A stretch of DNA of 64,000 nucleotides, taken from the NCBI GenBank assembly GCA_041397865.1, contig JAWKVT010000001.1, positions 1,116,001 to 1,180,000 of the forward strand, written 5' to 3'. The notes beneath the pieces are model-generated. The model worked only from the letters and a program-made list of their open reading frames with translations, was not told the origin of the DNA and did no database searches. The DNA comes from TMED27 sp041397865 (lineage in GTDB: Bacteria; Pseudomonadota; Alphaproteobacteria; Micavibrionales; Micavibrionaceae). Below, in pieces: positions 1-8,627 of the stretch; positions within the stretch are counted from its first letter, which is position 1; every line of letters starts with the position of its first letter. Both the position numbers and the translations under genes were made by a program.

Positions 1-548
1 CCCGTTGCTGGGAAAAAATGAACACGGCGCATAAACGGCCCGCCAATATCAGCATTGGAAATATTCAACCCCTGACGGCACAAATATTCTTTTACAAAAA
101 CCATATTCTTAAGCCCCCGCTCATCCGGATCGTCATCACAAACCGCCCCGCCAAAAAGCCGCGTCATAAGCCGCGCCTTTCCTGCGCCATGCTTTTTCAT
201 CTCCCCGATACACCCCTCCAGCGGCTCAAAAGCTTTAGCCACCAACACCGGGTCAGCCCGGTCAACAAAAGGAAAACAATCCAGCACCGGCTCCGGCAAA
301 AGAACATAACCCAAAGCCCCCATTTTAAGCTCCTGATCGTAAACGCTCAGCAACATCCCCGCGCCGACGCTGGCCACCAGCATCTCGTCCTCGCGCTGCC
401 CGTAACCGGTGCGTCCGGGCTGAACATAAATCGGCTTCGCATTAAACTGCGCGTTAAAATACACATCGGAATCAGGCGTAACCCGCCGCTCTCCGCCATA
501 ACGCCCGCCGCCGCCTGATACATTCTGTGAATCCGATTCATCTGCCAT
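1..548 (-). CDS. CheD-like protein, catalytic residues missing (partial, runs off left edge)
   Basis: Reading the minus strand from the ATG at 548-546 gives 182 residues without a stop before the window ends, so the C terminus is missing. The fold signature is that of CheD, the chemoreceptor glutamine deamidase: SVGAGMLLSVYD and GALGYVLLP align without gaps to the family motifs LGSCV..xLYD and GGMxHxMLP, followed by an FGGA motif and a GGPFMRRVHF end. The catalytic Cys of the family falls on Gly64 and the catalytic His on Tyr81, at the same 17-residue spacing as in the family. The protein is therefore probably not a deamidase and may act as a binding or regulatory protein. A Gly-rich, Ser-rich tail of about 35 residues precedes the domain. 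It is the last visible gene of the minus-strand nucleotide-sugar cluster, 43 bp after fcl. The family call is from motif memory; the loss of both residues is seen directly. Confidence 0.72.
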   Translation of the reverse strand, partial: MADESDSQNVSGGGGRYGGERRVTPDSDVYFNAQFNAKPIYVQPGRTGYGQREDEMLVASVGAGMLLSVYDQELKMGALGYVLLPEPVLDCFPFVDRADPVLVAKAFEPLEGCIGEMKKHGAGKARLMTRLFGGAVCDDDPDERGLKNMVFVKEYLCRQGLNISNADIGGPFMRRVHFFPAT

Positions 549-591
549 CTCTATAGTATAACCGGAAAATCGGAGACAAAATCTATTAATT

Positions 592-1545
592 TTATTTTAC
601 AGCCATTCCCCGTAAGAACGCGCCATAGCTAAGCGCCAGCCCTTCCTCAAGACCGGTTTTAGGCTCCCACCCGGCTTTTCGAATGCGCCCGCTATCCATA
701 AGCTTGCGAAACATCCCGTCCGGTTTATTCGTATCAAAAACAATACCCCCCTCAAAACCAACCACACCCGCAATCATAACCGCCAAATCACTAATGGAAA
801 TATCCTCCCCCGCCCCGATATTCACATGCTGCACGCCCGAATAACGCTTCAACATAAAAACAAGAGCCTCCGCCAAATCATCAACATACAAAAACTCGCG
901 CAAAGGCTTCCCGCTCCCCCAAACGACAAGCGCCTCCGCCCCGCGCTCTTTCGCGCCATGCGCCTTCATTATCAGCGCCGGAATAACATGCGAACCCTCT
1001 TCATCAAACCGGTCCCCCGGCCCGTAAAGATTACACGGCATCGCCGAAATAAAATCCCGCCCATATTGCTTCCGGTACGCCTCACAAAGCTTAATTCCCG
1101 CAATCTTCGCAATGGCATACGCCTCGTTCGTCGGCTCTAACGCCCCGCCAAGCAGCGCATCCTCAAGCAAAGGCTGCGCCGCCTCCTTCGGATAAATGCA
1201 GGATGAACCAAGAAACAAAAGCTTCTCCACCCCCGCCTCATGCGCCGCGTGAATAATATTCGCCTCAATCATCAAATTGTCATAGAGAAAATCCGCCGGA
1301 TAAGTGTCATTCGCCAGAATACCCCCGACTTTCGCCGCAGCTATCACAACCACATCAGGTTTATTTTCCCCCATCCAGCCATGAACAGCCGCCTGCTCCC
1401 GCAAATCAAAATCGGACGTTACAACCTCACAATCTTCAGATTGCAACCGCCGACACAAAGCCCCGCCAACCATCCCCCGGTGCCCGGCCACCCACACCCG
1501 CTTCCCGGATAAATCAAACGGCGTATCTAACCAGCCATCTTCCAT
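592..1545 (-). CDS. fcl: GDP-L-fucose synthase
   Basis: This 317-residue short-chain dehydrogenase/reductase converts GDP-4-keto-6-deoxy-D-mannose to GDP-L-fucose (3,5-epimerisation, then NADPH reduction). The N-terminal nucleotide-binding motif is GHRGMVG at about residue 21, typical of the Fcl/WcaG branch. The SSCIYP segment carries the catalytic Ser, and Tyr-x3-Lys lies in YAIAK. The C-terminal region PDGMFRKLMD is also typical of the family. The start ATG at 1545 overlaps the end of gmd by 19 bp, so the two are translationally linked and supply successive steps of GDP-fucose synthesis. The product would feed surface polysaccharide assembly. Length is normal for the family (about 310-320). 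Confidence 0.95.
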   Translation of the reverse strand: MEDGWLDTPFDLSGKRVWVAGHRGMVGGALCRRLQSEDCEVVTSDFDLREQAAVHGWMGENKPDVVVIAAAKVGGILANDTYPADFLYDNLMIEANIIHAAHEAGVEKLLFLGSSCIYPKEAAQPLLEDALLGGALEPTNEAYAIAKIAGIKLCEAYRKQYGRDFISAMPCNLYGPGDRFDEEGSHVIPALIMKAHGAKERGAEALVVWGSGKPLREFLYVDDLAEALVFMLKRYSGVQHVNIGAGEDISISDLAVMIAGVVGFEGGIVFDTNKPDGMFRKLMDSGRIRKAGWEPKTGLEEGLALSYGAFLRGMAVK

Positions 1546-2588
1546 GAGGATTTCTCTTCAGATAACAACGCCCGGTCGGCATTGACCATATCACTGACCA
1601 GCTTTTCAAACCCGGTTTTAGGCTCCCAACCAAATTCAGCCTTCGCCTTCGCCGCATTCCCCAACAAATGATGCACCTCCGCCGGACGGAAAAGCGCCGG
1701 ATCAACCCGCACAACCACCCGCCCGTTTTGATCGGCGCCAACCTCATCCACGCCTGCGCCCCGCCATTCAATCCGCACACCAACATGCGCAAACGCCCGC
1801 TCCACAAATTCCCGCACGCTGTGCGCCTCACCCGTCGCCAAAACATAATCACCCGCCGCCTCTTGCTGCAACATCAACCACATCCCCTCGACATAATCAG
1901 CCGCACTCCCCCAATCGCGCAGCGAATCCAGATTCCCAAGCATAAGCGGATCAGACCGCCCCGCCTCAATCTCACACACCGCCTTGGTGATTTTCCGCGT
2001 CACAAAATCCTCCCCGCGCAGCGGGCTTTCATGGTTAAACAAAATCCCGTTGCACACAAACAACCCGTAGGCCTCGCGATACGTCTTCGCAAAATGATAC
2101 CCCGCCAACTTCGCCACACCATACGGGCTACACGGCTCCATCTTCGTCTCTTCATTTTGCGGCGCGCCCGCCCGCCCGAACATCTCCGAAGACGAGGCCT
2201 GATAAACCCGCACCCTCTCCTCCAGCCCCGTAACCCGCACCGCATCCAGAATATTCAAAACCCCAGCCGCATTAATACCCAGCGTCGAAGCCGGCGTATC
2301 AAAACTCACTCGCACCTGACTCATCCCCGCCAGATTATAAATCTCATCAGGCTGAACTTGCTGTATCAACAAATTAAGATTATTCGCATCCGTCACATCG
2401 CCCATATGCAAGGCCACATCATCCGAAACCAGCCCCAGCGTATCAAGCCGCGCAAGCCCTTCCATCGGGTCGGTATAGCTGTCCCAGCGCAAAAGCCCAT
2501 GCACCCGGTATCCCTTCCCCAGCAGAAACCGCGCCAAATACGCTCCGTCCTGCCCGGAAATTCCGGTAATCAATGCAACCTTGCTCAT
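1527..2588 (-). CDS. gmd: GDP-mannose 4,6-dehydratase
   Basis: Gmd makes GDP-4-keto-6-deoxy-D-mannose from GDP-mannose using bound NADP. The N terminus MSKVALITGISGQDGAYLA is the family signature with the Rossmann glycine motif. The SSSEMFG segment and the YGVAK catalytic Tyr-Lys pair are present. I place the start at 2588 because the protein then begins exactly as characterised Gmd proteins do; an in-frame ATG three codons upstream (2597) is possible. Neither start has a strong ribosome binding site. The gene lies 57 bp downstream of the hydroxylase gene and overlaps fcl, consistent with one minus-strand transcript. A 353-residue product is slightly shorter than E. coli Gmd. Confidence 0.95.
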   Translation of the reverse strand: MSKVALITGISGQDGAYLARFLLGKGYRVHGLLRWDSYTDPMEGLARLDTLGLVSDDVALHMGDVTDANNLNLLIQQVQPDEIYNLAGMSQVRVSFDTPASTLGINAAGVLNILDAVRVTGLEERVRVYQASSSEMFGRAGAPQNEETKMEPCSPYGVAKLAGYHFAKTYREAYGLFVCNGILFNHESPLRGEDFVTRKITKAVCEIEAGRSDPLMLGNLDSLRDWGSAADYVEGMWLMLQQEAAGDYVLATGEAHSVREFVERAFAHVGVRIEWRGAGVDEVGADQNGRVVVRVDPALFRPAEVHHLLGNAAKAKAEFGWEPKTGFEKLVSDMVNADRALLSEEKSSWKMAG

Positions 2589-2644
2589 ACGGTACATTTA
2601 AGCATACAACTGCATGAAATTATAGAGTCTTTTAGATGAAAGAC

Positions 2645-3583
2645 TTAAGAGTGGTTTTCGTCACCTTCCCGGCCAAACGGCACAGGCACAAAATCCGGCT
2701 GAAGCTTTTGCTTCATCTTATTCGTCAAAAACGGCCACAAAATTTGATACGTAAACCGCTCGGGCATATAGTCCCCCATCCCGATATCCGCAGGCGGGCG
2801 ATAATCCGCATCGTAAAACGTACCAAACACATGATCCCAGATCATCACATTCTCGCAATAATTCCGGTTCCCCTCTTTCAAATCCTTCGAATGATGCCAG
2901 CGGTGCAACCCCGGCGTATTAAAGATATAATTCAACGGCCCAAACCGCATCTCCACATTGCAATGCGTCAGCATACCTATGAATGCAGTGATCGCTGAAA
3001 GCCACTTCACCACCTCCATCGGCGCGCCCATCGCCAGCAAGATCGCCAACCCCAAAACAATGCTCGCCAGCGAATCCACAAAATGAAACCGCCCCGTATT
3101 CAAAAACCAAAGCTTCGTCACCGAATGATGAACCGCATGAAACCGCCACATCCACGGCGTCACATGCCCCGCCCGATGCACCCAATACAGCCCGAACTCC
3201 GCCGCCACAACGCCCAAAACAACCTGCGCCCACATCGGCCACTCACGCGGCCAAATCCCGTATCCCGGCTCACTCGCCGGGGTAATCAACGACGCCAGCC
3301 CAATAACCCCGCTAAAGATAAACAGCAATTGCACGCTGCCTTTCGAACTCGCCGTATGAAGAATAGACGCAATATTCTGCCCGTCGGGCTTGAGCCATTC
3401 CCGCTCATGCGGCATCCACCGCTCCAGGAAAACCAAACTCACAATCAAAAACACATAGGCAATGTTAAAAAACAAAATATCCTGCCCGCTCGCAAACCCA
3501 TACCCCGCAATCACCATGCAAACGCTCAGCAAAAACGGCCATAAAATCCACGAAACTATATATTTCAAATCAAACATCGACAT
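2645..3583 (-). CDS. Sterol desaturase / fatty acid hydroxylase family membrane protein
   Basis: A 312-residue membrane protein with the three histidine clusters that bind the di-iron centre of this superfamily: HRAGH (about residue 136), HAVHH (about 149) and HRWHH (about 225). Two hydrophobic segments lie near the N terminus (residues about 8-55) and further ones around 85-135 and 170-205. The family inserts oxygen into, or desaturates, lipid acyl chains or sterol-like lipids; the substrate cannot be told here. It lies between the epimerase gene and gmd on the same strand, so a role in modifying an envelope lipid or a lipid-linked glycan is a reasonable inference. A second, different member of the superfamily is at 63.1 kb. 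Confidence 0.87.
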   Translation of the reverse strand: MSMFDLKYIVSWILWPFLLSVCMVIAGYGFASGQDILFFNIAYVFLIVSLVFLERWMPHEREWLKPDGQNIASILHTASSKGSVQLLFIFSGVIGLASLITPASEPGYGIWPREWPMWAQVVLGVVAAEFGLYWVHRAGHVTPWMWRFHAVHHSVTKLWFLNTGRFHFVDSLASIVLGLAILLAMGAPMEVVKWLSAITAFIGMLTHCNVEMRFGPLNYIFNTPGLHRWHHSKDLKEGNRNYCENVMIWDHVFGTFYDADYRPPADIGMGDYMPERFTYQILWPFLTNKMKQKLQPDFVPVPFGREGDENHS

Positions 3584-3720
3584 CCACCACTAAAAACACC
3601 AAACCTTAAAGACCTAAACGCGCCGAAGGCGCAATATCTTCACCACAACACCCGCAAAAAGAAGCACACCACCCTCCCCACTTGACGAACGCGCTGTGCT
3701 TCGTCCGCGCCCGCTGTGGT

Positions 3721-4731
3721 TCAAATTTTATAATACCCCTTATACCATTCCACAAATTCATGCAGCCCCCGCGCCAAAGGCGTAGACGGCGCAAAACCGA
3801 TATCCCGCTCCAGATCCGATACATCCGCATAGGTTGCAGGCACGTCCCCCGACTGCATCGGCAGCATGTTTTTCTTCGCCTCCCGCCCCGTTTCCTTTTC
3901 GATCAACCTGATAAAGTCCATCAGATTTTCAGGGCTACTATGCCCTATATTATATATACGATACGGATCGTTACTAAATGATGGATCCGGGCTTGCACCG
4001 TCCCAGCGCTCATTTGCCTGCGGAGCGCGCGTCACAAGCCTCAGCATCGCCTCGACAATATCATCTATATACGTGAAGTCGCGTTTCATATCTCCATTGT
4101 TGTAAACATCAATCGCCCGGCCTTCATAAAGCGCTTTAACAAATTTGAAATACGCCATATCGGGCCGTCCCCACGGGCCGTACACCGTAAAAAATCGCAG
4201 CCCCGTACACGGCAACCCGTACAAATGCGCATAGCTATGCGCCATAAGCTCATTAGCCTTCTTTGTCGCCGCATACAGACTGATCGGATGGTCAACATTA
4301 TGCGACACAGAAAACGGCACCGTCGTATTCGCCCCGTAAACCGACGAACTCGACGCAAAAATCAAATGCTCCACCCCATTGTGGCGGCACCCCTCCAGCA
4401 CATTCACAAACCCTTGCAAGTTTGAATCAACATAAACATGCGGATTTTCCAGCGAATACCGCACGCCCGCCTGCGCCGCCAAATTCACCACCACCTCCGG
4501 CTTCCACCGCGCAAACAGCGCCTCCATTCCAGCCCGGTCCGCTAAATCCAGCTTCTCAAACTCAAAATTCTCCACATCGCCAATATCGGCCAAACGCGCC
4601 TCTTTCAACGCCGGGTCATAATAATCATTCAGATTGTCAATCCCCAGTACGCTATACCCCGCCGCCAGCAACCTCTTCGTAAAAGCATGCCCGATAAACC
4701 CGGCTGCCCCTGTGACTAACACTTTTTTCAT
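3721..4731 (-). CDS. NAD-dependent epimerase, UDP-glucuronate 4-epimerase type
   Basis: A 336-residue extended SDR enzyme. The N terminus VLVTGAAGFIGHAFTKRLL carries the Rossmann motif, followed by GIDNLNDYYDPALKEARL, which is characteristic of UDP-glucuronate 4-epimerases (LspL/Cap1J type). SSSVYG and YAATKK give the catalytic Ser and Tyr-Lys, and RFFTVYGPWGRPDMA is the conserved substrate-binding segment. The likely reaction is UDP-glucuronate to UDP-galacturonate for surface polysaccharide. Together with gmd-fcl it forms a minus-strand nucleotide-sugar cluster. The substrate is inferred from motif similarity and could be another UDP-hexose. Confidence 0.88.
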   Translation of the reverse strand: MKKVLVTGAAGFIGHAFTKRLLAAGYSVLGIDNLNDYYDPALKEARLADIGDVENFEFEKLDLADRAGMEALFARWKPEVVVNLAAQAGVRYSLENPHVYVDSNLQGFVNVLEGCRHNGVEHLIFASSSSVYGANTTVPFSVSHNVDHPISLYAATKKANELMAHSYAHLYGLPCTGLRFFTVYGPWGRPDMAYFKFVKALYEGRAIDVYNNGDMKRDFTYIDDIVEAMLRLVTRAPQANERWDGASPDPSFSNDPYRIYNIGHSSPENLMDFIRLIEKETGREAKKNMLPMQSGDVPATYADVSDLERDIGFAPSTPLARGLHEFVEWYKGYYKI

Positions 4732-4746
4732 GATACGTCCTTAATC

Positions 4747-4832
4747 GTCATTGCGAGCGTAAGCGAAGCAATCCAGAGCGGCAAGTACAATTTAGGTAGA
4801 TTGCTTCGTCGGCAAAGCCTCCTCGCAATGAC
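4747..4832. repeat. Nested palindromic intergenic repeat
   Basis: The outer arms GTCATTGCGAG (4747-4757) and CTCGCAATGAC (4822-4832) are perfect inverted copies, and inside them CGAAGCAATC (4764-4773) pairs with GATTGCTTCG (4799-4808). This arrangement (TCATTGCGAGCG...GAAGCAATC) is a well-known dispersed extragenic palindrome of alphaproteobacteria and some other groups. It fills most of the gap between the epimerase gene and tsaC. It may be a non-autonomous mobile repeat or an mRNA 3' end; there is no T-tract, so I do not call it a terminator. Confidence 0.85.
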
Positions 4833-4839
4833 ATCTGTA

Positions 4840-5802
4840 TTATGTCTGCGCCGCCCGGCGCAAACGATCATTAATCGCCACCCCAATCCCGCTCTCCGGT
4901 ATCGCCATCACCGCAATCGCCTTCGCCCCGCACCCGTCCAGCTCTTTGAGCATCGCAAAGAGATTCGCCGCCGCTTCATATAAATCCTGCGTTTCACTCA
5001 AATTCCGCTTACGTCCTTCCGGAAAATCCCGCGCCACCATAAATTTATCCGAACCAAACACCAAAAGCGCCTCACCCTCTTTCACATCAATCGCATTCAG
5101 CCGCACCGGCGTTTCGGGCGCATAATGCTTCAAAAGCATCCCCGGCGATTTCGGCACACCCGTTTCCGCCTGCTCATACGCAATATCAAAGCCCAAAACC
5201 TCACAAATCTGCTCCGCCGTCACCGCGCCGGGCCGCAAAATCTCCGGCTTATCACCACTCAAATCCAAAACTGTCGATTCCAGCCCAACCGCGCACGGCC
5301 CTGCGGCCAAAATCAAATCCACCTGATCCCCAAGCTGCTCATGCACATGCGCCGGGCTCGTCGGAGAGAGCGACCCGGATTTATTCGCACTCGGCGCCGC
5401 CACCGGCACCCCCGCCTGCTTCAACAACGCCAAAGCCACCTTATGCCCCGGCACCCGCACCGCCAGCGTCTCCAGCCCGGCGCTTGCCAACTCGGAAATT
5501 TCACAATCGCTCTTACGCGGTAAAATCAACGTCAGAGGTCCCGGCCAGAAATGATGCGCCGCCTTGCGCGCCGCGTCATTAACCTGAACATACTCTTCCG
5601 CGCTTTCCAGATTCGGCACATGGATAATCAGCGGGTTAAACGAAGGCCGCCCCTTCACTGCAAAAATTTTCGCTACCGCATTCCCGTTCAGCGCATTGGC
5701 CGCCAGCCCGTAAACCGTTTCCGTCGGCATCCCCACCAGCCCCCCGGCTTTCAAAATCCCGGCAGCCTCCGCTATGCTCTTCTCATTCGCAGCTTTAATC
5801 AT
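4840..5802 (-). CDS. tsaC: L-threonylcarbamoyladenylate synthase (Sua5/TsaC, two-domain form)
   Basis: This enzyme makes threonylcarbamoyl-AMP from threonine, bicarbonate and ATP, the first step of t6A modification of tRNA position 37. The N-terminal YrdC domain shows GGLVGMPTETVYGLAANAL and KGRPSFNPLIIHV, both family hallmarks; PFWPGPLTLIL-like (HFWPGPLTLIL) and SANKSGSLSPT follow. About 100 further residues form the C-terminal Sua5 domain (SPGMLLKHYAPETPV marks the linker), so this is the long Sua5 form. The start at 5802 (MIKAANEKSI) is preferred to the longer reading from 5838, which adds a basic stretch overlapping anmK. The chosen start overlaps the anmK stop by 8 bp, so the two are probably cotranscribed. 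Confidence 0.93.
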   Translation of the reverse strand: MIKAANEKSIAEAAGILKAGGLVGMPTETVYGLAANALNGNAVAKIFAVKGRPSFNPLIIHVPNLESAEEYVQVNDAARKAAHHFWPGPLTLILPRKSDCEISELASAGLETLAVRVPGHKVALALLKQAGVPVAAPSANKSGSLSPTSPAHVHEQLGDQVDLILAAGPCAVGLESTVLDLSGDKPEILRPGAVTAEQICEVLGFDIAYEQAETGVPKSPGMLLKHYAPETPVRLNAIDVKEGEALLVFGSDKFMVARDFPEGRKRNLSETQDLYEAAANLFAMLKELDGCGAKAIAVMAIPESGIGVAINDRLRRAAQT

Positions 5803-6877
5803 GGCTGTGATATACACCGCCCGTCTGCGGCTCCGCAACCCCCGTCGTCTCCGGCAATGTCAGCGGCAAACCCAGCATAGAACGCACAGCCAGATACGCA
5901 AACCCCTCCGCTTCCGTCGCATCACCGTTCCATCCCAGCGCCTCAACCGCACGGGCACCACCGGGCAACGCCCCGTCCAAAGCCTGCATCAAGGCTTTAT
6001 TATGCCGCCCGCCGCCGCACACATAGCACGCCAGAGCGCCGCTGCCAAAACGCTCGGCCTCATCCATCGCCCGCACGGTAAAAGCCATAAGCGTTGCCAG
6101 CCCGTCTTCCGTCGACAATCCTGAAACCATATCGGAAACATACGCAAAATCATCCCTGTCCAACGATTTCGGCGGGCTTTGATAAAAAAACCCCTCCCGC
6201 TCCAGATACGCCGCCTCCACAATATCTTCATGCACATGGCCCGCCGCCGCCAGCATACCGGCCCGGTCAAAAGCATGCCCTGTGCGCAAACGCATAAAAT
6301 CATCCATCAGCGCATTACCCGGCCCGCAATCAAACGCACAGCGAACATCCCCGTTCGCCTCAATATAGGTGACATTTGACACACCGCCGATATTATAAAT
6401 CGCAAGCGGCCCCTCCAGCCCCGCCGCCCTCACCCGCGCCGCATGGTACAAAGGCAATAAAGGCGCGCCCTGCCCGCCCGCCTTCACATCCTCCTGCCGC
6501 ATATCGCAAACCACATCAATCCCCGTCTCCCGCGCCAGCCGCGCCCCGTCACCAAGCTGCACCGTAATGCCGCGATCAGGCGCATGAAACACCGTCTGCC
6601 CGTGAAATCCAATGATATCCGCCTCAAAACCGCTCCCCTTAACCGCCTGAATATGCAGATCCGTAACAATCTCTTCCGCCCTCTTATCCCGCGCAGGCTT
6701 GCCAAAACACCCGCGAATAATCTCCAGATTTTTCCTTCCGGCGCATTCATACGAATAGAAATCCAGCGCCTCGGCATATCCCTTGCCATCCGTCTCAATC
6801 AACGCCACGTCGATCTCCCCGTCCAGCGAAGTCCCCGACATCAACCCAATTGCCCTATAGACTTTATGTTCGCTCAT
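5795..6877 (-). CDS. anmK: Anhydro-N-acetylmuramic acid kinase
   Basis: A 360-residue AnmK: it hydrolyses and phosphorylates 1,6-anhydro-MurNAc to MurNAc-6-phosphate in peptidoglycan recycling. The phosphate-binding GLMSGTSLDGEIDVAL at residues 11-26 is the family signature, with GFHGQT, CDMRQEDVKAGGQGAPLLP (which holds the catalytic Asp) and YNIGGVSNVTYI following. The C-terminal CGGGRHN motif is present. Its start codon is only 18 bp from the tyrS start on the opposite strand, so the two genes are divergent and each promoter must lie at least partly inside the other gene. Confidence 0.95.
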   Translation of the reverse strand: MSEHKVYRAIGLMSGTSLDGEIDVALIETDGKGYAEALDFYSYECAGRKNLEIIRGCFGKPARDKRAEEIVTDLHIQAVKGSGFEADIIGFHGQTVFHAPDRGITVQLGDGARLARETGIDVVCDMRQEDVKAGGQGAPLLPLYHAARVRAAGLEGPLAIYNIGGVSNVTYIEANGDVRCAFDCGPGNALMDDFMRLRTGHAFDRAGMLAAAGHVHEDIVEAAYLEREGFFYQSPPKSLDRDDFAYVSDMVSGLSTEDGLATLMAFTVRAMDEAERFGSGALACYVCGGGRHNKALMQALDGALPGGARAVEALGWNGDATEAEGFAYLAVRSMLGLPLTLPETTGVAEPQTGGVYHSHD

Positions 6878-6895
6878 GCTTATAAATTCCTCGTT

Positions 6896-8218
6896 ATGAC
6901 GAGTTATAAATCAGAATTCCTAAATATCCTAGAGCAGCGCGGCTTTATCCACCAGTGCTCCGATTTCGACGCCCTCGACGCCAAATTAAACGAAGGCCCC
7001 CAAAGCGCCTATATCGGCTTCGACGCCACCGCAGACTCCCTGCATGTCGGCTCGCTGGTGCAAATCATGATGCTCTACTGGTTCCAGCAATCCGGCCATA
7101 AACCCATCACCCTCATGGGCGGCGGCACTACAAAAGTCGGCGACCCCTCCGGCAAAGACGAAAGCCGCAAAATGCTCGATGAAACCGGCATTGAAAAAAA
7201 CATCAACGGCATCCAGCAAATTTTCACCAAATACCTGAAATACGGCAATGGCGAAACCGATGCATTAATGGTCAATAACGCCGACTGGCTCGACCAACTC
7301 AACTACGTTGAGTTCCTGCGCGATTACGGCACAAAATTCACCATTAACAAAATGCTGACATTCGAAAGCGTCAAACTGCGGCTAGACCGGGAACAACCCC
7401 TCACCTTCCTCGAATTCAATTACATGCTGCTACAAGCATATGATTTTTATGAATTAAACCAAAGATACGGCACCATCCTGCAAATGGGAGGCTCCGACCA
7501 ATGGGGCAACATCATCAACGGCGTCGAACTCATACGCAGAATGAATAACAGAGATGAATTAAAAGAAGTCATTGAAAAAACTCTGGATAATACAAAACCT
7601 GATGTAACAATCAGAAGCGGTGCTTTCGCCCTCACCACCCCGCTGCTCACCACCGCCTCCGGCGCGAAAATGGGCAAAACCGCCGATGGCGCAGTATGGC
7701 TCAACGCCGATAAACTCTCCCCCTACGATTACTGGCAATACTGGCGCAACACCGAAGACGCCGACGTTGGCCGCTTCCTCAAACTTTTCACCACCTTAGC
7801 CATGGATGAAATCGCCAAGCTCGAAGCTCTGCAAGGCGCCGAAATCAACGAGGCTAAAAAAATCCTCGCCTTCGAAGCCACCAAAATGTGCCACGGCGAA
7901 AAAGCCGCCAAAGAGGCCGCCGACACCGCCGCCAAAGTCTTCGAACAAGGCTCCATCGGCGACGACCTCCCCTCCATCACCATCGACGCCCCCCGTCTAT
8001 CCGCCGGCATCAACATTACTGACCTTCTAGTAGAATGCGGATTATGCAAAACAAAAGGCGAAGCCAAACGCCTCATCAAAGGCGGCGGCGCACGCATTAA
8101 CGACAACAAAATCGAGGATCAGGAACAAAGCGCCTCAAACACAGACCTCACCGCCGAAGGCTACATCAAACTCTCCGCCGGAAAGAAAAAACACGCTCTC
8201 GTAAAAATCAAAGAATAA
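6896..8218 (+). CDS. tyrS: Tyrosine--tRNA ligase
   Basis: A class I aminoacyl-tRNA synthetase of 440 residues. The HIGH-like motif is HVGSL (from His50), the tyrosine-binding LMGGGTTKVGDPSGK follows, and the KMSKS-like motif is KMGKT at about residue 258. The C-terminal S4 RNA-binding domain is visible as CGLCKTKGEAKRLIKGGGARIND. The reading frame stays open upstream to 6584, but that part is antisense to anmK and the domain starts at MTSYKSEFL, so I use the ATG at 6896. No convincing Shine-Dalgarno precedes it. Confidence 0.96.
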   Translation: MTSYKSEFLNILEQRGFIHQCSDFDALDAKLNEGPQSAYIGFDATADSLHVGSLVQIMMLYWFQQSGHKPITLMGGGTTKVGDPSGKDESRKMLDETGIEKNINGIQQIFTKYLKYGNGETDALMVNNADWLDQLNYVEFLRDYGTKFTINKMLTFESVKLRLDREQPLTFLEFNYMLLQAYDFYELNQRYGTILQMGGSDQWGNIINGVELIRRMNNRDELKEVIEKTLDNTKPDVTIRSGAFALTTPLLTTASGAKMGKTADGAVWLNADKLSPYDYWQYWRNTEDADVGRFLKLFTTLAMDEIAKLEALQGAEINEAKKILAFEATKMCHGEKAAKEAADTAAKVFEQGSIGDDLPSITIDAPRLSAGINITDLLVECGLCKTKGEAKRLIKGGGARINDNKIEDQEQSASNTDLTAEGYIKLSAGKKKHALVKIKE

Positions 8219-8520
8219 GAATAAAACCTCCGCATCTCCGCGTTAAAAAACACCTTGACAAAATAGGAATTTTTTCACACAATGCGACTAATACAGCACC
8301 ACACTTGCGCCTTTTTTGCTTTCCCCGCGCACGCGGGGATCTGTTAAAATCAACAGACAAGCGCCCCCATCCCCCTAAAATCAAAAAACAAACCGAAGGA
8401 CCCGGGGGTTCTCAAACAAAAACAAAGGGTTGAAAGCGCACTTTTCGTGGCCCCGGTGGTTCAAAAGCAACCCCCGCCCCACCCCGAAAAAACTGAAAAA
8501 CAAACTATAATCGTTTCAGA
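8219..8520. other. Gene-free stretch with GC hairpin
   Basis: There is no credible reading frame between tyrS and the palindrome at 8521. A perfect hairpin CCCCGCG-CA-CGCGGGG lies at 8323-8338 without a T-tract. The following 150 bp are rich in short C and A runs and hold nothing I can name. Confidence 0.5.
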
Positions 8521-8617
8521 TAGTTTTCCGACAAAGCACAAGGAGCGTAAGCGTAGAAATCCGCAACCTGCCCCGGCGAAAGCCGGGGATAGCGACGAGT
8601 AACGATGTCGGAAACTA
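8521..8617. repeat. Palindromic repeat, AGGAGCG/GCGTA core family, copy 1
   Basis: The outer arms TAGTTTTCCGACA (8521-8533) and TGTCGGAAACTA (8606-8617) pair with one bulged T. Inside, CCCCGGC-GAAA-GCCGGGG forms a second hairpin (8571-8588). The inner flanks read GACAAAGCAcaAGGAGCG...GCGTA and AGCGACGAgTAACG; nearly the same inner words recur at 19167-19242 between different outer arms. The element ends about 10 bp before the stop of the AsmA-like gene and may also serve as its mRNA 3' end. Confidence 0.75.
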
Positions 8618-8627
8618 GGGTCCATAC

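Noticed and set aside
6584..6895. A 104-codon N-terminal extension of tyrosyl-tRNA synthetase
   Set aside because: It is antisense to anmK and the enzyme's normal N terminus starts at 6896.
8323..8338. CCCCGCGCACGCGGGG resembles the core of type I-E CRISPR repeats
   Set aside because: It occurs once, has no spacer-repeat periodicity and no cas genes of that type nearby; it is just a GC hairpin.
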